64,000 nucleotides of DNA from Bacteroidia bacterium (lineage in GTDB: Bacteria > Bacteroidota > Bacteroidia > Chitinophagales > Saprospiraceae): the NCBI GenBank assembly GCA_030430845.1, contig JAUIKE010000016.1, positions 1-64,000 of the forward strand, given 5' to 3'. The notes under the pieces are model-generated. The model saw only the letters and a list, made by a program, of their open reading frames with translations. It did not search any database and was not told the DNA's origin. Shown here in pieces: positions 1 to 8,005 of the stretch (position 1 is its first letter; each line of letters begins with the position of its first letter). The position numbers and the translations under genes are program-made.

Positions 1-40
1 GGAAATGATCTTCAAAACCTCGTATGATGGCAGTTCTCAT
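1..40 (-). CDS. Possible 5' end of a gene running off the left edge
   Basis: An ATG on the minus strand at 40-38 opens a frame that stays open to the window edge for 13 codons (MRTAIIRGFEDHF). It lies 18 bases after the pseI stop, in the same orientation, so it could be the next gene of the pseudaminic acid/surface glycan operon. The fragment is too short to assign a family. The frame could be open by chance. Confidence 0.3.
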   Translation of the reverse strand, partial: MRTAIIRGFEDHF

Positions 41-58
41 ATGTGCTTATTCAATTTT

Positions 59-1105
59 TTAAAAAAGTAGATCAAAGCTAAGCGGTGTTCCCACTTTCAG
101 ATCCCGGGTAGCTTTTTTTCCTAATACCATTTCAAAATACTTAGGTTCTAGTCCGTCACCAGGGCGAATTACCCGAAGATTATCTTCCGTAAAGGTTTCG
201 CCGGCCTTGATGTCTTTTGAAACGTAGATGGATCTTTTGAATAGTTTACTCTGCTGCTCCTTTTTTTGGATGTCGAATTGTGGCTGACCGAGAGCCAGAA
301 AAGCTCGTTCACTTTCCATCACCAGGGCTTTTAACTCCTGGGGTTCTAATGAGAAAGCGCTATCCACACCGCCGTCGGCACGGGCCAGGGTAAAGTGCTT
401 TTCAATGACTCTGGCTCCCAGGGCGGTGGCAGCCACTGCGGCGCCAATTCCCATCGTATGGTCGGATAGGCCGATGATGCAACCAGGGAATATATTTTTC
501 AAAACCGGGATGGTGAGCAAGTTGGTGTTCTCTGGAGTAGCCGGGTAAGTACTGGTACATTTCAGTAGCATTAATTCCTTGCATCCATTGTCCCTCAACA
601 CTTGTACGGACTCAAACACATCGGCAATAGTACTGACTCCTGTTGACATGATCACCGGCTTGCCGGTCTGTGCTACTTTCTTTAACAACGGATGGTCTGT
701 ATTTTCAAAAGAAGCGATTTTATACAGCGCTACATCGAGTTCTTCCAGGAAATCTACGGCCGTTGCATCGAAAGGTGAGCTGAAGGGAATCAGACCTAGC
801 TTTCGAGCATGCTCAAACAAGGGTTGATGCCATTCCCAGGGGGTATAGGCCAGCTTGTACAGATCGTGGAGTTCCTTTCCCTTCCACAGCGAGTTGTCGT
901 CCTCAATGGTATAGGCACCGCGGATGGTCATGGTATCGGCCGTGTAGGTCTGCAGTTTGATGGCATCGGCACCGGCGGCGGCGGCGGCATCAACAATGGC
1001 TTTGGCTCGCTCCAATGATTGATTGTGGTTACCCGACATCTCAGCGATGATGAAGGGCCTGTCCTTATCTGAAATGGCCTTATTCCCTATCTGGATCCTA
1101 TTCAT
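59..1105 (-). CDS. pseI: Pseudaminic acid synthase PseI (NeuB family)
   Basis: PseI condenses phosphoenolpyruvate with 2,4-diacetamido-2,4,6-trideoxy-L-altrose to make pseudaminic acid, in the cytoplasm. The 348-residue protein has the family's usual length and layout. A NeuB-type TIM barrel fills about residues 15-260 (IIAEMSGNHNQ near the start, then IKLQTY and GLSDHTMG). A C-terminal SAF/antifreeze-like domain covers about 285-345 (IKAGE, RPGDGLEP). It is the last complete gene of a pse operon and starts 53 bases after the pseG/H stop. Neighbouring PseB, C, F, G and H favour PseI over a sialic or legionaminic acid synthase. The name is secure; the final acceptor of the sugar is not visible. 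Confidence 0.93.
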   Translation of the reverse strand: MNRIQIGNKAISDKDRPFIIAEMSGNHNQSLERAKAIVDAAAAAGADAIKLQTYTADTMTIRGAYTIEDDNSLWKGKELHDLYKLAYTPWEWHQPLFEHARKLGLIPFSSPFDATAVDFLEELDVALYKIASFENTDHPLLKKVAQTGKPVIMSTGVSTIADVFESVQVLRDNGCKELMLLKCTSTYPATPENTNLLTIPVLKNIFPGCIIGLSDHTMGIGAAVAATALGARVIEKHFTLARADGGVDSAFSLEPQELKALVMESERAFLALGQPQFDIQKKEQQSKLFKRSIYVSKDIKAGETFTEDNLRVIRPGDGLEPKYFEMVLGKKATRDLKVGTPLSFDLLF

Positions 1106-1158
1106 ATGAAAAACGATTCTTTTTTATCTTTCTACTTTCCCTGACCGCCGAATCCGCT

Positions 1159-2673
1159 TCAGGTAGAGAAGGCGGTTAGCCCTTTCCCATACACCAAACA
1201 GGGCACTCCCTGTATTAGTTTTTCTTCTTTTACCTCAAAATGCAAACGCTCAAAAACTTTCTTTGAGGGGATGTTCTCTTTTTTTACTATTCCATAAAAC
1301 TCCTGAACTTTAAAATCCGGATCTTCCTGTAAAAGCTCCATAGCTCGTGACAACATTTTTTTCCCATATCCCTTACCTCTGGCTTCTGTAGCGAGCGAAT
1401 AATTAATGACTGCCCTTGCACCCTCCAACTCAAAACGGACCTGGCCAATCGGCTGCGAATCAGCAAAAAAGAGATAGAGGCGACTGCTATCACTCTCCAA
1501 TTTGCTGAGAAACCACTGCTGGTGGCTTTCTAAGGGAATAGAGGCTCGTGTCAACGATTGCTGTCGAACCCCCGGATCATTGGCCCAATCAAAGTACAGC
1601 ATGAGGTCTGCTGCTCTGGCCGGCCGATGACTCATCCGGTCTATTGATGAGCGGGTCAGTTGATGGAACATTTGCGAAAAATATCTTCCGGACTGACCAT
1701 ATATATAGGAACGCTGCTTTTGCAGCATTTTTTCAACAGGAAGGTCTTTTATTTGATCGAATACCTCCTGATAGCCTGCAAAGGTATTAAAATCACCGAC
1801 TCCCCGGATTAAATCCAGTTCTAAAAAGCCATGATATACCCCTATTTGGTTTTCAACATAATAGCCGCTAAGGACGATCATATTAACTGCAAGGACTTCA
1901 TACAAAATACTACTTGCCGGCACAATGGCTAAGTGGCTATCCTGCATGACCCGGACCATTTCCGGAGCCGATAAATTACGATGAATCTGTACCTCCGGCC
2001 GGTCCAAAGAATCAGAAAAGTTTAAAATGCTTTCCTGATTTTGGTTGGCTCCTCCCAATACAATATGTATCTTTTTGACCCAGGGTTGCTTAGTTAAGGC
2101 TTTCAGTACAGTAAGGGAAAGGTTGTTCATGTCGGAGCCGCCAAAGCATATGAAGGCCGTGTCCATCTTTTGGAAAGATCGATTGATTTGTGCTGCTTCC
2201 AGAAAAGCGGGGCGGAGCAGGCTGTAATTAAGCCCTAAATGTAATTGGGAATAAATTTCCAGCGAATACTGTTCGGACTTTAAGCCCGGCGCATGATTAA
2301 TGACGGCATCGGCTACGAAGTGATAGCTGTGAATGTCATCTATACAAACCACCTTAGCTCCGGTATCTTTTAGGATGATCTGATAGTCGGTCGAAAAATG
2401 ATATCCATCTAATACGATGATGTCAGCGGGCTGTAAATATTCTCTTAGCAAGTATTGGGCTTCATTCAGTAGCTCTTTTTCTTCGGGTAAAACGATGCAC
2501 TCTTGGCACACTTCCAGTATTTGCTTTTTCAAAACCGGAAGAGGGTTTTGTATGAAGAAAACGCATTCATATTCCTCCCGAAGCATACTGGCCAGGGCCA
2601 ACGATCGAATCACATGGCCCAGTCCCATCTTAGCATGTCCATCTGCCCGAAAATAGATCTTAGCTCGATTCAT
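1159..2673 (-). CDS. pseG/pseH: Fused PseG hydrolase / PseH-type N-acetyltransferase
   Basis: This 504-residue bifunctional protein would carry out two steps of pseudaminic acid synthesis. PseG removes UDP from UDP-2,4-diacetamido-2,4,6-trideoxy-altropyranose, and PseH acetylates the 4-amino group. Residues 1 to about 330 match PseG, with the N-terminal RADG and GLGHVIRS motifs; His20 is the likely catalytic base by analogy with the family. Residues from about 345 to the end are a GNAT domain (RAADLMLYFDWANDP, then EARGKGYGKKML as the acetyl-CoA loop). I chose the ATG at 2673 because the protein then begins at the conserved MNRAKIYFRADG. A longer frame to 2727 exists but lies inside pseF. The gene overlaps the end of pseF by 14 bases, suggesting translational coupling. 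In many species these are two separate genes; here they are one frame. Confidence 0.88.
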   Translation of the reverse strand: MNRAKIYFRADGHAKMGLGHVIRSLALASMLREEYECVFFIQNPLPVLKKQILEVCQECIVLPEEKELLNEAQYLLREYLQPADIIVLDGYHFSTDYQIILKDTGAKVVCIDDIHSYHFVADAVINHAPGLKSEQYSLEIYSQLHLGLNYSLLRPAFLEAAQINRSFQKMDTAFICFGGSDMNNLSLTVLKALTKQPWVKKIHIVLGGANQNQESILNFSDSLDRPEVQIHRNLSAPEMVRVMQDSHLAIVPASSILYEVLAVNMIVLSGYYVENQIGVYHGFLELDLIRGVGDFNTFAGYQEVFDQIKDLPVEKMLQKQRSYIYGQSGRYFSQMFHQLTRSSIDRMSHRPARAADLMLYFDWANDPGVRQQSLTRASIPLESHQQWFLSKLESDSSRLYLFFADSQPIGQVRFELEGARAVINYSLATEARGKGYGKKMLSRAMELLQEDPDFKVQEFYGIVKKENIPSKKVFERLHFEVKEEKLIQGVPCLVYGKGLTAFST

Positions 2674-3358
2674 GAAAGTTAATTCTGTATTTAAATTCGG
2701 CGATGGCCCAGTCTTCCTCATTGTCAATGTCGTGAGCTTCCATTTCCGACAGCGTGATAGCGCCGGTATGGGAAGTCCACAATTGCTTTTTTTTGCGCAG
2801 GGCAGCTACATTAAAAAAATAGAACTGACCGCTATCGTGAAAGGCCGGTTCCAGGTCCTGAGAGCGAGTATGGATGTGCTCCGGTTGAATCATTCGGATA
2901 CGTCTTTCCGAATCGAGGAACAAACCTCTTTGTATGGGGAATCCATAGCGAAGAACCGGAAACACGCAATCATAAGATTGCTGCTGCAACAATTCAAAGG
3001 CTTCTGTCAATTTTTTGGCCGTCACAAAAGGAGCGGTCGGGTAAATGCAGCAGCCGTATTCGAAGCTTTGCCCCCTCTGCTCGTATTGCTCCAACACCTC
3101 TAACAGGACGTCTACGGTAGTAGCATGATCATCTGCATTTTCCTGGCTTCTGGCAAAAGGATAGCCGGCTCCCAAAAGCTGTGCAACTTCAGCAATCTCA
3201 GCATCTTCCGTTGACACCATGACCGTCTCAAACAAACCAGAGTTTAGCGCAGCTTCAATGCCGTAAGCAATAATCGGTTTTCCCAGAAAGGCCTTAATAT
3301 TCTTTCTGGGAATGCGCTTGCTCCCTCCTCGGGCTGGTATGATGGCAATGCAACTCAT
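2660..3358 (-). CDS. pseF: Pseudaminate cytidylyltransferase PseF
   Basis: PseF activates pseudaminic acid with CTP to give CMP-pseudaminic acid, the donor for glycosyltransferases. The 232-residue protein starts with the CMP-sugar synthase nucleotide loop (IIPARGGSKRIPRKN) and keeps a downstream metal-site region (ENADDHATTVDVL) and the FHDSGQFYFF segment near residue 190. Length fits the family. Its start overlaps the pseC stop by four bases (ATGA type), and its 3' end overlaps pseG/H. It could be confused with NeuA, but the operon decides for PseF. Confidence 0.93.
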   Translation of the reverse strand: MSCIAIIPARGGSKRIPRKNIKAFLGKPIIAYGIEAALNSGLFETVMVSTEDAEIAEVAQLLGAGYPFARSQENADDHATTVDVLLEVLEQYEQRGQSFEYGCCIYPTAPFVTAKKLTEAFELLQQQSYDCVFPVLRYGFPIQRGLFLDSERRIRMIQPEHIHTRSQDLEPAFHDSGQFYFFNVAALRKKKQLWTSHTGAITLSEMEAHDIDNEEDWAIAEFKYRINFHESS

Positions 3359-4503
3359 CGGGCAAATTCGAGCACTTTTTCGATCACAAAATCTTGCTCT
3401 TCATCGGTCAGCGCCGGAAACATGGGGATGCTCAAACCACGGCTGTAGTATGCTTCTGCATGAGGTAGACTCCTGGCTGTCGTGGGTAACTTGCGGTAAT
3501 AAGGTAAGGTATGTACCGGTATGTAATGCACCTGGGCGTAGATTTGATGGGCTCTCAGGGCATCGTATAATTCTTTGCGGTTATTTACCTGTATGATATA
3601 CAAGTGATAGGCATGCCCAACTCCCGGAGGAGGCTGTATGGTTTTCACCGGGCTGCCCTTAAAAGCTTCATCATAACGCCGGGCAATGGCACGACGGCGG
3701 TCCAGACCCGCTTCTGCCTTTTTTAATTGCGACAAGCCCAGCGCACATTGTATATCCGTAAGCCGGTAATTGTAGCCCAATTCCTGCATCTCATAATACC
3801 AGCCGCCATGATTTTCCTGCAACAAGTCGGGGTTCTTGGTAATTCCGTGCGTTCGCAGGATGTTAAGGCGGTTGTACAATTTTGGATCGTTGGTGGTGAT
3901 CATGCCTCCTTCACCTGAAGCAATATGCTTGACCGGGTGAAAGGAGAAAATGGCCAGTTCTGCAAAGGCTCCATTACCTGATTGCTGCTGAGTATGAGCT
4001 GTATTGATAAAGGCACCGGGTGCATGGCAGGCATCTTCAATGATCCAGAGGTCATGCTCGTCAGCTAGTGCTCTGTAGGCTTCCAGATCAACCGGATACC
4101 CCGCAAAATCGACCGGTATGATGCCGTTAAAAAAACCTCGAGGTTTGGACTCGATCAGGGCTCTTACTTCCTCAATATCCAGTAGGATCGTTTCCGGATC
4201 GATATCCGCAAAATAGGCGTTCCCTCCACAATATCGAACGCAATTGGCGGAAGCTGCGAATGTAATCGGGCTGGTGATCACATTGGATTGATCATTTACA
4301 TCCAGGGCCATGGCACACAGATGTAAGGCAGCGGTGCCGTTGGCGACTGCTACCGCATATTTAGAGCCAATGTAATCAGCGAAGGCTTCTTCAAAAGCAG
4401 CTACTCTTGGCCCCTGAGTCAGGTAAGGATGCTTCAATGCTTCGACTACTGCGTCGATATCTTCCTGACTGATTTGCTGTCGTCCATACGGGATGGGATT
4501 CAT
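3355..4503 (-). CDS. pseC: PseC, UDP-4-amino-4,6-dideoxy-AltNAc transaminase
   Basis: PseC is a PLP-dependent aminotransferase (DegT/DnrJ/EryC1 family). It aminates the 4-keto sugar made by PseB, using glutamate. The 382-residue protein shows the family landmarks: NGTAALHL at 55-62, WIIEDACHAPGA around Asp157 (the pyridine-nitrogen partner), and SFHPVKHIASGEGG with the PLP lysine at Lys192. It overlaps pseB by four bases upstream and pseF by four bases downstream, so the operon is tightly coupled. The short N-terminus (MNPIPYGRQQIS) is typical of PseC. Confidence 0.94.
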   Translation of the reverse strand: MNPIPYGRQQISQEDIDAVVEALKHPYLTQGPRVAAFEEAFADYIGSKYAVAVANGTAALHLCAMALDVNDQSNVITSPITFAASANCVRYCGGNAYFADIDPETILLDIEEVRALIESKPRGFFNGIIPVDFAGYPVDLEAYRALADEHDLWIIEDACHAPGAFINTAHTQQQSGNGAFAELAIFSFHPVKHIASGEGGMITTNDPKLYNRLNILRTHGITKNPDLLQENHGGWYYEMQELGYNYRLTDIQCALGLSQLKKAEAGLDRRRAIARRYDEAFKGSPVKTIQPPPGVGHAYHLYIIQVNNRKELYDALRAHQIYAQVHYIPVHTLPYYRKLPTTARSLPHAEAYYSRGLSIPMFPALTDEEQDFVIEKVLEFAR

Positions 4504-5537
4504 ACACGCTGGTTTATGTTGGCTGAAAAATTAGGATCGACATGCTTTTTGATCAGGCTTCGAATCTCTTCGACACTTAGCCATTCATCATTGGTGCCAG
4601 AATTATATTTGAAACCTTGTGAGACCATCTCGGCATTAAAATGTTGAGTATACTCTTCCATGGACCAAACGGGGACCTGAGGCAAAATCGCGTAATGCTT
4701 ACCAAGGTCGACCGTTGTGTAGGAGTCCGCTTCTGTGATCATTTCCTCATGGATCTTCTCGCCAGGCCGGATACCAACGATCTTTTGCTCGCATCCGGGG
4801 CAGATAGCCGTAGCCACATCAGTGATGCGATAAGAAGGGATCTTTGGAACGAAGATCTCTCCTCCCCAGGCATTTAGAAGGGCAAATAGAACCATTTCAA
4901 CGCCTTCCTCGAGGGATATATTAAATCTTGTCATTCTGGGATCGGTAATAGGGAGTATTCCCTCCGATCTTTTTTTCATAAAAAAGGGGATGACAGAACC
5001 TCTTGAACCCATCACATTGCCGTATCGAACCACAGAAAAGGACAAGTTCCGCTTTCCCCGGAAGTTATTGGCGGCGATGAATAGCTTGTCGGAGCATAAT
5101 TTGGTGGCACCATACAGATTGATAGGAGCGGCCGCTTTATCCGTAGACAAAGCAACAACCTTTTGAACACCTCTGTCGAGGGCTGCTTCAATCACATTTT
5201 GGGCGCCTAGTATATTGGTTTTAATGCACTCAAAAGGATTGTATTCAGCGGTAGGCACCTGCTTGAGCGCAGCTGCATGGATAATGATGTCGATATTTTC
5301 ACAGGCCCGTTTGAAGCGGTCACCATCGCGGATGTCTCCGATAAAATAGCGCAAGAACTTATATTGTTTAGGAGAAAATTGCTGGGCCATTTCAAACTGC
5401 TTGAGTTCATCCCTCGAATAAATGACCAGTCGACCCAGATCCGGGTAACGTTTAATCAGTAGCTCCACAAATTTTTTACCAAAAGAGCCTGTCCCGCCAG
5501 TTACTAATATATTTTTTCCACTTAAACTATATGACAT
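4500..5537 (-). CDS. pseB: PseB, UDP-GlcNAc 4,6-dehydratase (inverting)
   Basis: PseB does the first step of the pseudaminic acid pathway, converting UDP-GlcNAc to the 4-keto-6-deoxy-L-arabino sugar with bound NADP. The 345-residue short-chain dehydrogenase has the Rossmann motif GGTGSFG at about residues 13-19, the family signature DRMT-like segment ITDPRMTRF, and the catalytic YxxxK in INLYGATKLCSDKL. I start it at the ATG at 5537, just before SLSGKNILVTGG. The open frame extends 40 codons further to 5657, but that part covers the intergenic inverted repeat and a promoter-like box, so it is unlikely to be coding. First gene of the operon. Confidence 0.94.
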   Translation of the reverse strand: MSYSLSGKNILVTGGTGSFGKKFVELLIKRYPDLGRLVIYSRDELKQFEMAQQFSPKQYKFLRYFIGDIRDGDRFKRACENIDIIIHAAALKQVPTAEYNPFECIKTNILGAQNVIEAALDRGVQKVVALSTDKAAAPINLYGATKLCSDKLFIAANNFRGKRNLSFSVVRYGNVMGSRGSVIPFFMKKRSEGILPITDPRMTRFNISLEEGVEMVLFALLNAWGGEIFVPKIPSYRITDVATAICPGCEQKIVGIRPGEKIHEEMITEADSYTTVDLGKHYAILPQVPVWSMEEYTQHFNAEMVSQGFKYNSGTNDEWLSVEEIRSLIKKHVDPNFSANINQRV

Positions 5538-5609
5538 AGGATTCTCAATTTTCGTCAAAGATAAAAAAATATACAAAGCCTGGATATCGAGCGAAAATAA
5601 GTAAGAATG

Positions 5610-5617
5610 CAAATTTA
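5610..5617 (-). promoter_or_regulatory. Candidate -7 promoter box for the pse operon
   Basis: On the minus strand this reads TAAATTTG, an exact match to the Bacteroidota sigma-A -7 consensus TAnnTTTG, and it lies 73 bases upstream of the pseB start. No clear TTG -33 element is seen at the usual spacing. The box sits at the outer edge of the left arm of the 24-bp inverted repeat. Role is inferred from consensus and position only. Confidence 0.45.
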
Positions 5618-5667
5618 AGTGTGGAGTATACACCACCGCCGCCGGTGTATACTGCACACTTAAATTT
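5611..5667. repeat. 24-bp inverted repeat in the pseB/GT2 divergent region
   Basis: Arms 5611-5634 and 5644-5667 are reverse complements with one mismatch, around a 9-base GC-rich loop (ACCGCCGCC). A further 7-bp outer match (TAAGTAA/TTACTTA) continues the stem with interruptions. It lies between two divergently transcribed genes, so it cannot be an ordinary terminator for either. Both arms carry an outward-reading TAAATTTG at their ends, so it may be a shared operator or a duplicated divergent promoter. Confidence 0.85.
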
Positions 5668-5703
5668 GTTCCTTTACTTATTAGGCTGCCTCCAAATAAT
5701 GCC

Positions 5704-5711
5704 TAAATTTG
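5704..5711 (+). promoter_or_regulatory. Candidate -7 promoter box for the GT2 gene
   Basis: TAAATTTG matches the Bacteroidota -7 consensus TAnnTTTG exactly and ends 21 bases before the GTG at 5733. A second copy of the same eight bases lies at 5661-5668 in the inverted-repeat arm. If this box is used, an upstream TTG start at 5709 would lie inside the promoter, which supports the GTG at 5733. No good -33 element is seen. Confidence 0.45.
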
Positions 5712-5732
5712 CACCACAAAAAAAGAACCATT

Positions 5733-6671
5733 GTGAGTAAAACCACCACCAAAATAACCGCCATCGTCTGTACCTACAACCGGGCTGACTTACTCGGGGA
5801 ATGCCTGAAGGCTCTGTTGTTTCAAACGGCTTCTCCTGAAGATTATGAAGTCCTGGTGGTAGATAACAACTCCACAGATTTTACAAAGAATGTGGTGGAG
5901 GAATTCAAAGAGCAATTTTCCAATCTTCGCTATCTCTTCGAACCGGTACAGGGGCTGAGTCAGGCCAGGAATACAGGCTGGAAAAATGCGCAGTCCGACT
6001 GGGTGATCTACGTAGACGACGATGCAAAGGCTCAACGAAATTTCATCGAGCGTGCTGTCTGGCTGATCGAGGAGCATGGGTTTGAAGTTTTTGGAGGCGT
6101 TTATCTTCCCTGGTACCATTACGGCCGACCTCGCTGGTACCGCGATCAATATGCATCCAACAAAAAAAAATATACGGATCTGACCCCTCTGAAGGGAGAC
6201 CATACCCTCGCCGGAGGGGTAATGGCGGTGAAAAGATCAGTTTTGGAAAATTACGGAGGATATTCAACCGAACTTGGTATGAAGGGCGATACGGTGGCTT
6301 ATGGAGAAGAAGTAGAATTGCAATTTCGTATGCGCCGCGACGGTATCCAAACGATCTATGATCCTGAATTGATCATTTACCATGTAGTAGCTCCCTACAA
6401 ATTGAATGTGGCCTGGTTCTTTAAATCAGCATTTGCCGGAGGCCGGGACCGGGTCATTTCAAAAAAAGTAAAAACTGATAGTTTTACGCTTTTTCTGGTA
6501 GCTTTGGTGGCCCTGGGTATGATGTTCGTAAACCTTGTTCGCTATACGCCGCGTTTGTTGGGAAAAAACTATTTCATCGAAAACTGGATGCTGGATGTTT
6601 TTAGGAAGGTAGCTAAACGTGTGGGAATACTGTATACAGCCTTGTTGGATAAATACGGCGAAAAAAACTGA
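5733..6671 (+). CDS. Glycosyltransferase family 2
   Basis: This 312-residue GT-A fold glycosyltransferase should transfer a sugar from a nucleotide donor at the inner face of the membrane. The N-terminus has the family pattern ITAIVCTYNRADLL followed by VLVVDNNSTD; the DxD metal motif is in VIYVDDDAKA; and a GEEVELQFRMRRDG segment fits the acceptor-side acidic motif. A hydrophobic stretch near the C-terminus (FTLFLVALVALGMMFVNLV) suggests membrane anchoring. I use the GTG at 5733; a TTG at 5709 is the in-frame alternative. One base separates its stop from the next glycosyltransferase, so the two are an operon. Divergence from the pse operon suggests a role in the same glycan, but the substrate is unknown. 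Confidence 0.84.
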   Translation: MSKTTTKITAIVCTYNRADLLGECLKALLFQTASPEDYEVLVVDNNSTDFTKNVVEEFKEQFSNLRYLFEPVQGLSQARNTGWKNAQSDWVIYVDDDAKAQRNFIERAVWLIEEHGFEVFGGVYLPWYHYGRPRWYRDQYASNKKKYTDLTPLKGDHTLAGGVMAVKRSVLENYGGYSTELGMKGDTVAYGEEVELQFRMRRDGIQTIYDPELIIYHVVAPYKLNVAWFFKSAFAGGRDRVISKKVKTDSFTLFLVALVALGMMFVNLVRYTPRLLGKNYFIENWMLDVFRKVAKRVGILYTALLDKYGEKN

Positions 6672-6672
6672 T

Positions 6673-7968
6673 ATGAAAAAATTCTTGCTCATTACTTATT
6701 ATTGGCCTCCGGCGGGAGGGGGAGGGGTTCAGCGCTGGCTGAAAATGACCAAATACTTTCGCGAATTCGGTTGGGAGCCCATCATTTATACTGCTGATGA
6801 AGGAGAACAGGCGGCTTACGACCCGAGCCTGGTCAGAGAGGTGCCGGAAGGAATAGAAGTGGTAAGAACTCCGATTTGGGAGCCGTATGATTTATATAAA
6901 AAATTTACGGGTAAGAAAAAAGGGGAAAAAGTGTACTCCGGTTTTATCAGCGAAGGGAAAAAATCTTCCTTGACACAGGAACTGTCGGTATTTATCAGAG
7001 GGAATTTTTTTATACCCGATGCCCGCCGTTTTTGGATCAAACCTTCCATTCGTTTTTTGAAAAAATACCTGGAAGAAAACCCCGTGGAGGCTATTGTATC
7101 CACAGGGCCCCCACACAGCATGCACATGATTGCCCTGGGGATTAAAAAGTATCATAACATACCCTGGGTGGCTGATTTCAGAGACCCCTGGACACAGCAG
7201 GATTTTTACGATCAGTTGAAACTCAGTTGGCTGGCTGACCGCACCCATAAGCGAATGGAACAGAAGGTTTTAAAAAATGCCGATCGCATTGTGACCGTGA
7301 GCTGGAGTTGGGCCAAGGACTTTTACTCTTTGAGCAAGGGTCGGGAGATTGATTTGATTACCAATGGCTTCGATCCAGCCGATTTTGAGTCCATCGTCAC
7401 ACAAAGAGATGAAGCCTTCACGATTTGTCACATTGGGTCGATGAACAAGGATCGCAATCCGCGCATTTTGTGGGAGGTTATCTCACAGGTAAAAAAGGAA
7501 AACACCGTTTTTGCCGAAAAACTAAAGATCAAATTGATCGGACAGGTGGATTTTGCAATCCTGGAAGCAATAGAACAGTATGGCTTATCGGATCATTTGG
7601 AGCGATTGGATTTTATGCCCCATGCGGATGTGGTGGAGCATATGAAAAGAGCCCAGTTGCTTTTGCTACCGATTAACAGTACGCCCAATGCAATGGGCAT
7701 TCTTCCCGGTAAATTATATGAATACCTGGGGGCAAAACGGCCCGTTCTGGCCATCGGTCCTTTGGAAAGTGATGCGGCTAAGGTCATCCATTTGACTAAG
7801 GCAGGCACGATCAACGATTATTCGGATGCGGAAGGCCTGCAAAAGAATATGTCAAACTATTTTAAGCGGTATCTGGAAGGGGAATTGGAAGTGGAGAGTT
7901 CGGGAATTGAGCAGTTTTCCAGGAAAGCCTTAGCAGGGAAGTATTCGGAGTTATTTAATAGTATATAG
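6673..7968 (+). CDS. Glycosyltransferase family 4-type
   Basis: This 431-residue GT-B fold glycosyltransferase begins with the glycine-rich acceptor loop typical of the family (YYWPPAGGGGVQRW). It has the C-terminal nucleotide-sugar region: FTICHIGSMNKDRNP opens the second Rossmann domain, and LPGKLYEYLGAKRPVLAIGP carries the E-x7-E-like donor site. No signal peptide is seen; it should act at the cytoplasmic membrane face. It starts one base after the GT2 stop. Donor and acceptor cannot be told. The stop codon lies within the palindrome shared with the convergent YfhO gene. Confidence 0.86.
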   Translation: MKKFLLITYYWPPAGGGGVQRWLKMTKYFREFGWEPIIYTADEGEQAAYDPSLVREVPEGIEVVRTPIWEPYDLYKKFTGKKKGEKVYSGFISEGKKSSLTQELSVFIRGNFFIPDARRFWIKPSIRFLKKYLEENPVEAIVSTGPPHSMHMIALGIKKYHNIPWVADFRDPWTQQDFYDQLKLSWLADRTHKRMEQKVLKNADRIVTVSWSWAKDFYSLSKGREIDLITNGFDPADFESIVTQRDEAFTICHIGSMNKDRNPRILWEVISQVKKENTVFAEKLKIKLIGQVDFAILEAIEQYGLSDHLERLDFMPHADVVEHMKRAQLLLLPINSTPNAMGILPGKLYEYLGAKRPVLAIGPLESDAAKVIHLTKAGTINDYSDAEGLQKNMSNYFKRYLEGELEVESSGIEQFSRKALAGKYSELFNSI

Positions 7969-8005
7969 AATAAGGAGGGCGGCCGCCCTCCTTATTCTAT
8001 ATACT
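7960..8005. terminator. Perfect 23-bp palindrome shared by two convergent genes
   Basis: The arms 7960-7982 and 7983-8005 are perfect reverse complements with no loop (centre GCGGCCGC). The structure covers the TAG of the GT4 gene and almost all of the TAG of the convergent yfhO-like gene. It would form a strong hairpin in both transcripts, so I call it a bidirectional terminator. It lacks a long T run, so function is inferred from position and stem. Confidence 0.75.

Noticed and set aside
5538-5657. 40-codon N-terminal extension of PseB
   Set aside because: It crosses the inverted repeat and a TAAATTTG box and precedes the conserved start; the ATG at 5537 gives the normal PseB length.
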